Shown here one piece after another: positions 1 to 7,808 of a DNA stretch of 64,000 bases; position 1 is the stretch's first letter, and every line of letters begins with the position of its first letter. The translations under genes were made by a program, and so were the position numbers. The notes below the pieces were generated by a model that did not search any database, was not told the DNA's origin, and saw only the letters and a list, made by a program, of their open reading frames with translations. The stretch is from DATLLJ01 sp965229885 (lineage in GTDB: Bacteria > Acidobacteriota > Vicinamibacteria > Vicinamibacterales > CAVVIG01): the NCBI GenBank assembly GCA_965229885.1, contig CBDDJX010000003.1:1736001-1800000 (forward strand). Reading direction: 5' to 3'.

Positions 1-1029
1 GACACCATTCGTGTGTTTGAAAGCGCGGTCGTACGTTTCCCGCGGTCGGATTACCGTCCACCGTGGCTGTACTGGTCGGCGCGGGCCTACGAAGAGCTGA
101 AGGACACCGGGGCGGCGCAGGCGCGCTACGGCTTGGCCGCGACCGACTATTTCAACAGCTACTACGGCCGGCTGGCGCTCACGCGCCTGAACGGCTCCAC
201 GCCGCGTCAAGTGACCGCCAGCGGACGGTCGGCAGAAGTTGCGCGCCCGTCGAGCGGCGCTCACGATGCAGAAGGGGAGGACATCCATCTTGCGTCGCTC
301 CCTCCGAACGAGCAACTGGTGCGCGCGCTCGTCGGCCTCGGTCTCTACGATCAGGCGATGAGCGAGCTCCGGTATGCGCAGAGGGTGTGGGTGGACTCTC
401 CGGCGATTCGGGCGACGCTCGCCTGGATCTACCAGAAGCAGGGCCAGTCGGCGAAGGGCTCGCAGCAGTTCACGTCGTACCGCGCGTCGATCAACACGAT
501 GAAGCGCGCGTATCCGCAGTATCTGGCCGTGAGCGGGGAGCGTCTGCCCAAGGAGGTACTGCGCCTCATCTTTCCGCTTGCGTATTGGGATCTGATCCGC
601 AAGTACTCCGCCGTGCATCAGTTCGATCCCTATTTCGTCGCGGCCCTCGTCGCGCAGGAGTCCACGTTCGTGGCCGACATTCGTTCGTCGGCCAGGGCCG
701 TGGGACTGATGCAGTTGCTTCCGTCGACGGGCCGGCGCTACGCGAGGAAGCTGAAGATGCGCTACTCGACCACGCTGCTCACGAATCCCGATGCGAGCAT
801 CAAGATGGGCACGGCGTATCTGGCGGACGCCATCAGGGAATTCGGCGAGCCGTATCTCGCGCTCGCGAGCTACAACGCGGGCGAGACGAGGATCCGCCGC
901 TGGATCGCGGAGCGGCCAGGACTGCCGCGCGACGAGTTCATCGAGGAAATTCCGTTCCCTGAAACGCAGAATTACGTCAAGAGGATTCTCGGGACGGCCG
1001 AAGATTACCGACGGCTGTACGGAGAGTAA
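1..1029 (+). CDS. Soluble lytic murein transglycosylase, 5' end cut by window edge
   Basis: The reading frame is open from base 1, so the N-terminus lies outside the window. The first ~160 residues look like helical TPR-type repeats, as in the alpha-superhelical part of Slt70-like enzymes. The C-terminal ~140 residues form a lysozyme-like SLT domain. It has the motif ALVAQEST, whose Glu codon at 658-660 is the predicted general acid, then GLMQLLPSTG and ASYNAGE, all typical of the family. The enzyme would cleave the MurNAc-GlcNAc bond of peptidoglycan with 1,6-anhydro-product formation, in the periplasm. It ends 14 bases before an aminotransferase gene on the same strand, which may be co-transcribed. 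Confidence 0.9.
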   Translation, partial: DTIRVFESAVVRFPRSDYRPPWLYWSARAYEELKDTGAAQARYGLAATDYFNSYYGRLALTRLNGSTPRQVTASGRSAEVARPSSGAHDAEGEDIHLASLPPNEQLVRALVGLGLYDQAMSELRYAQRVWVDSPAIRATLAWIYQKQGQSAKGSQQFTSYRASINTMKRAYPQYLAVSGERLPKEVLRLIFPLAYWDLIRKYSAVHQFDPYFVAALVAQESTFVADIRSSARAVGLMQLLPSTGRRYARKLKMRYSTTLLTNPDASIKMGTAYLADAIREFGEPYLALASYNAGETRIRRWIAERPGLPRDEFIEEIPFPETQNYVKRILGTAEDYRRLYGE

Positions 1030-1043
1030 ATGCACGAGTCGCG

Positions 1044-2225
1044 ATGTCCAAGCTGACCGGGTCGAAAAAAGCCACGCAGTTTACCGAGTCGGTCATCCGC
1101 GAGATGACGCGGCTCAATCAGTTGTACGGCGGGGTGAACCTATCGCAGGGCTTTCCCGACTTTCCGGCGCCACAGGCCATCAAGGATGCGGCGTGCGCAG
1201 CCATCCAGGAGGACGTCAACCAGTACGCCGTGACGTGGGGAGCGCGGCCGCTTCGCCAGGCCGTTGCCCGCGAGTTCACGCGCCGCTACGGCGTGCCGGT
1301 CGTCGCCGACGAACAGGTGACCGTCTGCTGCGGAGCGACCGAGGCGATGATGTCGACGATGATGGCCATCATCGATCCGGGCGACGAAGTGGTGATCTTC
1401 GAGCCGTTTTACGAGAACTACGGCCCTGACGCGATTCTTTCAGGCGCCACGCCGCGCTACGTGACATTGCACGAACCCGACTGGTCGTTCGATGCTGACG
1501 AGCTCGGGGCCGCGTTCAACAACCGGACGAAGGCTATCATCCTGAACACGCCGAACAATCCGACCGGCAAAGTGTTCACCCGCGCCGAGCTCGAGGCGAT
1601 CGCTGCCCTCTGTCGCACGTGGGACGCGATCGCGATCTCGGACGAGATTTACGAGCGCATCATCTACGACGGCCACCGGCACATCCCAATCGCGACGATC
1701 GACGGGATGGCGGAGCGCACCGTCACGATCAACGGTCTCTCGAAGACGTATAGCGTCACCGGCTGGCGGGTTGGCTGGACGATCTCGCCGCCATCACTGA
1801 CCGGGGCCATCAGAAAAGTCCACGATTTTCTGACCGTGGGCGCCGCGGCGCCACTGCAGGAAGCCGGCGCGGTGGCGCTCGGGTTGCCGGATCAGTACTA
1901 CCTCGATCTCGCGACCGGGTACCAGCGCCGGCGCGACGTGCTGCTCGAGATCCTCGAGCGGCACCAGTTCACGTGCTACCCGCCGTTCGGCGCGTACTAC
2001 ATCATGACCGACATCAGCGGGTTCGGCTTCGCCGATGACGTCGCGTTCGCGCGGTATCTCGTGAAGGATGTCGGTGTGGCGGCCGTGCCCGGCAGCAGCT
2101 TCTATCAGGACGCGGTGAAAGGCCGTAGCAAGCTGCGCTTCTGCTTCTGCAAGCGCGATGAGACGTTGAACGAAGCAGACCACCGACTGGAAACGCTCGC
2201 TCCAGCCGGTATCCGGCGGCGCTGA
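1044..2225 (+). CDS. PLP-dependent aminotransferase, class I/II
   Basis: This 393-residue protein has the fold-type I aminotransferase signature. NTPNNPTG is the substrate/cofactor loop. SDEIYE precedes the PLP-lysine segment, and Lys234 in LSKTYSVTGWRVGW is the expected Schiff-base lysine. The N-terminal NLSQGFPDFP motif is characteristic of the kynurenine/methionine/glutamine transaminase branch (KAT/YbdL-like) rather than AspC. Start is ATG 1044. The gene is tail-to-tail with the next gene, with a single base between the stop codons. The exact amino donor cannot be told from sequence. Confidence 0.88.
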   Translation: MSKLTGSKKATQFTESVIREMTRLNQLYGGVNLSQGFPDFPAPQAIKDAACAAIQEDVNQYAVTWGARPLRQAVAREFTRRYGVPVVADEQVTVCCGATEAMMSTMMAIIDPGDEVVIFEPFYENYGPDAILSGATPRYVTLHEPDWSFDADELGAAFNNRTKAIILNTPNNPTGKVFTRAELEAIAALCRTWDAIAISDEIYERIIYDGHRHIPIATIDGMAERTVTINGLSKTYSVTGWRVGWTISPPSLTGAIRKVHDFLTVGAAAPLQEAGAVALGLPDQYYLDLATGYQRRRDVLLEILERHQFTCYPPFGAYYIMTDISGFGFADDVAFARYLVKDVGVAAVPGSSFYQDAVKGRSKLRFCFCKRDETLNEADHRLETLAPAGIRRR

Positions 2226-2226
2226 C

Positions 2227-3057
2227 CTAGTACCTCGCGACCATCCCGAAGTACATTCCCTTCATCTTGAATGTCCCGGTATCGGTGTCGACGACGAAGC
2301 CGACGTCGAGCGACCGGTAGCCGATCTGCGTGCCGATGTTGTTCGTGAAGTTCACCGTGCCGTACAAATCGAAGTCCAGGTAGTGCGCGTCGACGTCCTT
2401 TACGAGATCCTGCGGGAGCTTGAACGTGGTGAACTCGCCGGTGATGGAGATGTTGGGGACGACGTAGACGCGGCCGATGCCCCCAATCGCGGGAATCGGC
2501 GCCCGGGCGCGGGCGAATTCGGTCGCGGTCGCCGCGTCGAGCAGGATCCGCACATCGGTGTACTTGGCCTCGATGACAAACCCGGCGAACCCTCGATTGT
2601 TCGAAACGAAATCGAATTCGTATGCAAGCAGATACGCTTTCCAGTCGAGCTCGCTCTTGATCGGCAGGCCGAGCTGATAGGCGATGCCGTTGAAGATGAG
2701 TGTCCTCCGGGCCGTCCCGCTCTGGTTGTACTTGATGGGCATGAACTCGAAGCGGAACTTGTGCCGTCTCGAAGGGCTGAGCACCAGCCGGAAGTCGCGA
2801 AACTTGTGATCCGTGAGGCCAAGGTCTTTCTTGAAGTCGATCGTCGTCCCTGTGATCCCCAGACTCTCGCTCGAGGCGGCGATGGTGGCGGCCGGGAACC
2901 AGAACCCCAGGGCGGCCTCGATGTGGTACTGCTCGCCGGTCGGCGACTCGCTGATTGTTCTGGGCCGGAATTGGGCCTGGGCTGGGGCGGCGATGAGAAC
3001 AAGGGCCAGCGCCACGCACCCGCTTGCGTACCAACGAAGAGTAGTTTTGTGCATCAT
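2227..3057 (-). CDS. Secreted beta-strand-rich protein, probably outer-membrane barrel (function unknown)
   Basis: The start at 3057 (Met-Met-His-Lys) is preferred over an upstream in-frame ATG at 3084, because it puts a clean Sec signal peptide at the N-terminus: positive residues, a hydrophobic run ALALVLIAAP and an AQAQ cleavage site. The mature ~245 residues alternate hydrophobic and polar residues in strand-length blocks and end in an aromatic-basic residue pair, features common in small outer-membrane barrels. No family was recognised. It is convergent with the aminotransferase. About 170 bases upstream hold no gene before the insertion sequence begins. Confidence 0.6.
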   Translation of the reverse strand: MMHKTTLRWYASGCVALALVLIAAPAQAQFRPRTISESPTGEQYHIEAALGFWFPAATIAASSESLGITGTTIDFKKDLGLTDHKFRDFRLVLSPSRRHKFRFEFMPIKYNQSGTARRTLIFNGIAYQLGLPIKSELDWKAYLLAYEFDFVSNNRGFAGFVIEAKYTDVRILLDAATATEFARARAPIPAIGGIGRVYVVPNISITGEFTTFKLPQDLVKDVDAHYLDFDLYGTVNFTNNIGTQIGYRSLDVGFVVDTDTGTFKMKGMYFGMVARY

Positions 3058-3231
3058 AGACAGCCGTGTCCTTGGGGGCGTCAACGGAGCCTGCTGGCGC
3101 CTTCGCGCGTCAAGCGCTCGGCGAGCCTAGCCGTAGCTCCCACGTGTGTCGACAGGGCGTGGGCTTTGGGGGTAGCACCTCTAGGCTAGCACACCGGTCG
3201 GCGCAAGTACAATGGCTCGTATCGCGCCATG

Positions 3232-4549
3232 GTAAGTGTGACCGAAGGAAAGATCGTCGTGCCCTAAAGGGTGTTACCCAAGCGGGTGTGCCACAGGAGG
3301 GCACCCGCGTGGGACCACAGGCGAGGCCGGAGTATTTGGCGCCGATGCGGGACCGGTACGTGGGGACCTCGCGGACGGAGAAGGGGCGCATGCTCACAGA
3401 GGCGGTGACGGTGACGGGCTACCATCGGAAGGCGATCATTCGGGCCTGGCGGCGGCCAGCCGTGCGGCCCCCGCGGGGCCCGCGTCGGGGCCGACCCACG
3501 CGCTATGACGCCGCGGGGGTGTGGGCACTCCGGGCGGTCTGGGTCGCGGCGCGGGCGATCCGTGGGCCCGCCGCCGCCTCGCGGTGTCGCCCGCCACCGA
3601 AGCGAAGGTGCGCACCATCAGCCCGCGCCAGATCGATCGCCTGCTGGCGCCCGACCAGCGCACGATCCGCCGACGGCTGTATGGGCGCACCAAACCCGGC
3701 CCGCTGTTGAAGCACCACATTCCGGTCAAGACCGATCACTGGGACGTCACCGAGCCCGGCTTCACCGAGGTGGACCTGGTGAGTCACTCGGGCGACCGCG
3801 CCGATGGGGACTTCCTCCATACGCTGAATCTCACCGACATTCAGACCACCTGGGTCGAACACGGCGCCGTCATGGGGAAAAGTCAGATCCGGGTCCAGGA
3901 ACGGCTCGACCACTTGCGCGCGGCCTTGCCCTTCGCGCTCCGGGGGATCGACTCCGACAACGGCTCGGAGTTCATCAACGCGCATCTGCACCGGTACTGC
4001 CGGGTGCAGCAGATTCAATTCACGCGGGGGGCGGCCGTACAATGAAGAACGACAACGCGCATATCGAACAAAAGAACTGGACCCACGTCCGGAAGCTGAT
4101 GGGCTATGTGCGGTATGACTCGACGGGGGCCCTCGCAGCGATGAACGATGTGTAGGCCGACCTGCGGCTGTTGCAGAATCTCTTTCTGCCGTCGGTGCAA
4201 CTCCAGCGCAAAGAACGCATCGGCGCCCGCCGGCGCCGGTACTACGACGCGCCGCAGACCCCGTTGGAGCGCGTCCAGGCCTGCCCGCAGGCCCACGCCG
4301 CGAAGGTGGTGGCGCTCGTGCGCCAGCGGGACCGGCTCGATCCGTTCGCGCTCGCGGCGCGCATTGACCGCAAGCTCGCGCGGGTCTATGCCCTCGCGAA
4401 TCATCGGCGCGGGCTGGTGCCCTCGACGGCGGGGGCCGCGGAGACACACGCAAAGACCGCGCGGGTCTCCGCGGCCCTGTCGCTCAAAGACCTCTCCCCG
4501 TCGGTAACACCAAATATGGCGCGACGACGCGCCGCCCGGTAACACTTAC
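3232..4549. mobile_element. Decayed insertion sequence with inverted ends
   Basis: The ends are an inverted repeat: GTAAGTGTGACCG at 3232-3244 against the complement of 4537-4549, 12 of 13 bases matching. A second, inner inverted pair (GGTGTTACC at 3270-3278 and its complement at 4503-4511) sits about 26 bases inside each end, the sort of subterminal site transposases bind. The only gene inside is a ruined DDE transposase. The octamer ATGGCTCG occurs close outside both ends (3213 and 4552) but not symmetrically, so no target duplication is claimed. The element lies directly upstream of the MFS gene and may have displaced its promoter. Confidence 0.75.
3309..4542 (+). pseudogene. DDE (rve-type) transposase, ISNCY-like, frameshifted
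   Basis: GTG 3309 follows an AGGAGG site at 3295-3300. Frame 3 encodes the N-terminal HTH part (TEAVTVTGYHRKAI), which breaks at about 3540-3580, apparently with loss of some 30 codons. Frame 2 continues with TISPRQIDRLL, the first catalytic Asp (TEVDLVSHSG) and the second (GIDSDNGSEF), then breaks again near 4035. Frame 1 resumes with AHIEQKNW, holding the catalytic Glu, hits TAG at 4153-4155 in place of a sense codon, and runs on through NLFLPSVQL and RRYYDAPQTPLERV to 4542. Two frameshifts, one deletion and one nonsense codon mean it cannot make transposase. The family name is from recall of these motifs. Confidence 0.85.
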
Positions 4550-4580
4550 TTATGGCTCGACACGTGGCTCCACACCGCAC

Positions 4581-5834
4581 GTGAAGAATCGCTCGGCCGC
4601 CGTCGATCGCCGCACGCTCCCGCCACGGATGATGGCCCTGGCCATTCTCGTCGCCGCGCTCGGCTATTTCGTCGACATCTACGATCTGATTCTGTTCAGC
4701 ATCGTTCGCGTCAGCAGTCTGCGCAGTCTTGGAGTGCCCGAGGATCAGATTCTCGGTCAGGGCGTGTTGCTGCTCAACATGCAGATGGGCGGCATGCTTA
4801 TCGGCGGCATCATCTGGGGGATTCTGGGCGACAAGCGCGGCCGTCTCTCGGTGCTGTTTGGCTCGATCATCATGTACTCCCTGGCCAACATCGCGAACGG
4901 GTTTGTCTCGAGCGTGCCTGAATATGCCGTGTTGCGGTTCGTCGCCGGGGTCGGTCTCGCCGGCGAGCTGGGCGCCGGCATCACACTGGTCAGCGAGATC
5001 ATGCCTGCGCATACGCGCGGTTACGGCACCATGATCGTCGCGAGCGTGGGCATTCTCGGCGCGGTCGTGGCGTCGCTCGTCGGCGACGCCTTCGACTGGC
5101 GGATCGCCTACTTTGTCGGCGGTGGCATGGGCATCGCCCTCGTCGTGCTGCGCATGGGCGTCGCGGAGTCGGGGATGTTCGAAGGGATTCGACATGCCGC
5201 CGACGTCACGCGTGGTAACTTCCTGTCGCTCTTCACGTCGCCGAAGACGCGCTGGAAATACATTCGTGTGGTGCTCATCGGCGGACCGATCTGGTATGTG
5301 GTCGGCATTCTCGTCACCTTTTCGCCGGAGTTCGGCCGCGAGATGGGCATGCCGACGCTGCCGAGCGCGGGGCGGGCGGTCCTGTTCGCCTATGTCGGCC
5401 TCGCCATCGGCGACTTCTCGAGCGGCGTTCTCAGTCAGATCATCAGAAGCCGGAACCGGGTGGTGGCGCTGTTTCTGACGTTGACCACCATCTTCATCGC
5501 CGCGTATTTCGCGATCGCGCACGTCTCCTTGACGGTCTTCTACACCATCTGCCTGCTGCTTGGCCTTGCGGCGGGATACTGGGCTGTGTTCGTCACCATC
5601 GCGTCGGAGCAGTTCGGCACCAATATCCGCGCGACCGTGACGACGACTGCGCCAAACTTCGTCCGCGGGTCCGTCGTGATCATGACGTCGGCCTTTCAGG
5701 CGCTTCGCCCGGGGCTGGGGATCCGCGGCAGCGCCATGGTCGTCGGGGCCGTGGCCCTCGGGATTGCCTACGCGTCGCTCTGGGGTTTGGAAGAGTCTTA
5801 CGGGAAGGACCTCGACTACCTTGAACTGCCCTAG
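4581..5834 (+). CDS. Major facilitator superfamily transporter
   Basis: A 417-residue protein with about 12 hydrophobic segments. The loop after the second segment reads GDKRGR, the MFS motif A (G-x3-D-x2-G-R type), and FVAGVGLAGELGAG resembles the segment-4 signature of sugar/organic-anion porters. It would be an inner-membrane secondary transporter. The substrate cannot be inferred. The start is GTG 4581, only 31 bases after the right end of the decayed IS, so the original promoter may have been lost and the first codons may once have lain further upstream. Confidence 0.85.
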   Translation: MKNRSAAVDRRTLPPRMMALAILVAALGYFVDIYDLILFSIVRVSSLRSLGVPEDQILGQGVLLLNMQMGGMLIGGIIWGILGDKRGRLSVLFGSIIMYSLANIANGFVSSVPEYAVLRFVAGVGLAGELGAGITLVSEIMPAHTRGYGTMIVASVGILGAVVASLVGDAFDWRIAYFVGGGMGIALVVLRMGVAESGMFEGIRHAADVTRGNFLSLFTSPKTRWKYIRVVLIGGPIWYVVGILVTFSPEFGREMGMPTLPSAGRAVLFAYVGLAIGDFSSGVLSQIIRSRNRVVALFLTLTTIFIAAYFAIAHVSLTVFYTICLLLGLAAGYWAVFVTIASEQFGTNIRATVTTTAPNFVRGSVVIMTSAFQALRPGLGIRGSAMVVGAVALGIAYASLWGLEESYGKDLDYLELP

Positions 5835-5885
5835 CTGACCCCGTGAGCTCTGCGACCTCCGCGGGTGACGTCCTATACTCAGTCG

Positions 5886-7748
5886 ATGTCTCCGGTCCGC
5901 CGCCTGCTTGGCTACGCCCACCGCTATCGCCGTGATTTTGTCCTCGGGCTGGCCTCGGTCGTCATCGCGACGGCGATCTCGCTTGTGTCGCCGATCGTGC
6001 TGCGCGACGCCGTCGACGACCTGACGGCTGGCGTGACGCGGACAAAACTCTTCGAGTACGGTGCGCTCCTCCTCGCTGTCGGCGTCGTTGGCGGCGTCTT
6101 CAGGTTCCTGATGCGCCGCATTCTGATTGCCGCGTCACGCCACATCGAATACGACATGCGGAACGACTTCTTCGCGCACCTCGAGAAGCTGCCGCTCACG
6201 TATTTCCAGGCCCATCGGACGGGCGACCTCATGTCGCGCGCCACGAACGATCTCAACGCGGTCCGGATGATGATCGGCCCCTCGGTGATGTACTCGGCGA
6301 ACACGCTGCTGACGTTCGTGGTCGCGTTGACGATGATGGTGTCGATCGATGCGCGGCTGACGCTGCTGTCGCTCATTCCGCTGCCGTTCGCCTCCCTAGC
6401 CGTGAAGTACTTCGGCAGCGCCATCCACAAGCGGTTCGAGCAGATTCAGGCGCAGCTCTCCGAGATCAGCGCGATTGCGCAAGAAGCGCTGTCTGGGGTA
6501 CGGGTGGTGCGCGCCTATCGGCAGGAATCGGCAGAGTTGGAGCGCTTCCGCGTCGCCAACGCCGAATACGTGGCCCGGAACCGCCGACTGATCGCGCTGC
6601 AGGGATTCTTCTTCCCGAGCATGGCTTTCTTTCTCGGTCTGGGCGCGCTGCTCGTGTTGTGGCTTGGCAGCCGCGAGGTGATTCGTGGACGCATTACGCT
6701 CGGCGAGTTCGTGGCGTTCAATGCGTATCTGACGATGCTCGGCTGGCCGATGATCGCGTTCGGGTGGGTGACGAACATGCTGCAGCGCGGCATGGCGTCG
6801 TGGAAGCGGATACTGGAAGTGCTCGACGCGGAACCCGCGATCCAGGATGAGCACACGTCCCCTGCGGTCACACGTGCAGAGATCCGCGGCGCGATCGAAT
6901 TTCGCGACCTGGTCTTCGCCCACAACGGGACGACGGTACTGGACCACGTGTCCGCGCGTATCGAGGCTGGGCAGACGGTCGCGCTCGTCGGTCCGACCGG
7001 ATCCGGCAAATCGACGCTGATCAGCCTGCTGCCGCGGCTGTACGACCCGCCGCGCGGCACGGTGTTCATCGACGGCATCGACGTCCGCGACATCCCGTTG
7101 CCGGTCCTTCGCGGCGCGATCGGCTTCGTTTCGCAGGAGCCGTTTCTGTTCTCGGACACGATCGCCGACAACGTGGCATTCGGGCTGGACGCGCGCGAGG
7201 CGGCAGCAGGGGAGCGCCTGCGGTCACGCCGAGCCTGGGGCGGGCCAATCCGAAGCAAGGTGTCGGCGGCTGGGGGCTCTGTGGGTGGCTCCCCAGCGCC
7301 GGTGGAAGATGACGTGCGTGCGCGGCGCATCGCCGATGCGGCGGCGGCGGCGTGGCTCGACAACGATGTGGCCGACTTTCCCCATGGCTTCGACACGCTG
7401 GTAGGGGAGCGCGGCATTACGCTCTCCGGCGGCCAGAAGCAGCGCACGGCGCTTGCCCGCGCGATCGCCGTCGAGCCGCGGATCCTGATCCTGGACGACG
7501 CGCTGTCGGCCGTCGACACGTACACGGAGGAAGAGATCCTGTCGCGCCTGCACGTGGTCATGCGCCAGCGGACGTCGATCATCGTGTCGCACCGCGTGTC
7601 CACGATCCGCGATGCCGATCTGATCCTTGTGCTCGATGCGGGGCGCATCAGCGAGCGGGGTACGCACGAACAATTGATCCGGCAGCACGGGCTCTACGCG
7701 GAGCTCCACCGGAAGCAGTTGTTGGAGGACGAGCTTGCCGCATCCTAG
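5886..7748 (+). CDS. ABC exporter half-transporter A (degenerate-site partner)
   Basis: The layout is a six-helix exporter domain (residues ~1-300) then a nucleotide-binding domain. Walker A is GPTGSGKST near residue 370, the signature is LSGGQKQR, and Walker B reads ILILDDALSAVD. The residue after the Walker B Asp is Asp instead of the catalytic Glu, as in the degenerate site of heterodimeric exporters. Between the Q-loop region and the signature there is an unusual insert of ~35 residues (about 7195-7315), rich in Gly/Arg/Ser and absent from normal NBDs. ATG 5886 is preferred; GTG 5865 in frame is an alternative. The partner gene follows after 60 bases. Confidence 0.9.
   Translation: MSPVRRLLGYAHRYRRDFVLGLASVVIATAISLVSPIVLRDAVDDLTAGVTRTKLFEYGALLLAVGVVGGVFRFLMRRILIAASRHIEYDMRNDFFAHLEKLPLTYFQAHRTGDLMSRATNDLNAVRMMIGPSVMYSANTLLTFVVALTMMVSIDARLTLLSLIPLPFASLAVKYFGSAIHKRFEQIQAQLSEISAIAQEALSGVRVVRAYRQESAELERFRVANAEYVARNRRLIALQGFFFPSMAFFLGLGALLVLWLGSREVIRGRITLGEFVAFNAYLTMLGWPMIAFGWVTNMLQRGMASWKRILEVLDAEPAIQDEHTSPAVTRAEIRGAIEFRDLVFAHNGTTVLDHVSARIEAGQTVALVGPTGSGKSTLISLLPRLYDPPRGTVFIDGIDVRDIPLPVLRGAIGFVSQEPFLFSDTIADNVAFGLDAREAAAGERLRSRRAWGGPIRSKVSAAGGSVGGSPAPVEDDVRARRIADAAAAAWLDNDVADFPHGFDTLVGERGITLSGGQKQRTALARAIAVEPRILILDDALSAVDTYTEEEILSRLHVVMRQRTSIIVSHRVSTIRDADLILVLDAGRISERGTHEQLIRQHGLYAELHRKQLLEDELAAS
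7195..7315 (+). repeat. In-frame low-complexity insert inside ABC nucleotide-binding domain
   Basis: The DNA is GC-rich with GGGG/CCCC blocks and encodes a Gly-Arg-Ser-Pro segment that interrupts an otherwise ordinary NBD between the Q-loop (SQEPFLFS) and the helix leading to LSGGQ. It keeps the reading frame. No second copy was found in this window, so calling it an inserted repeat is inference. Confidence 0.4.
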
Positions 7749-7751
7749 GGC

Positions 7752-7803
7752 AGGCCTACAGACCTGCGCCACACCCACAACAGATGTGGTGCAGGACTTT
7801 AGT
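7752..7803. repeat. Intergenic palindromic word element between the two ABC genes
   Basis: GCAGG...CCTGC (7751-7768) and ACACC...TGTGGT form short nested inverted repeats in the 60-base gap between the two ABC genes. This resembles the short palindromic spacers elsewhere in the window. It could act as a processing or partial termination hairpin between subunits. Only one copy of this type is present here. Confidence 0.35.
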
Positions 7804-7808
7804 CCCGC

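Noticed and set aside
3213..4559. ATGGCTCG as target-site duplication of the first IS
   Set aside because: The two copies are at unequal distances from the inverted repeats (12 bases left, 2 bases right).
4401..5921. A 506-codon open frame on the minus strand
   Set aside because: It is antisense to the transposase remnant and MFS gene, with Asp/Arg/His-rich random composition.
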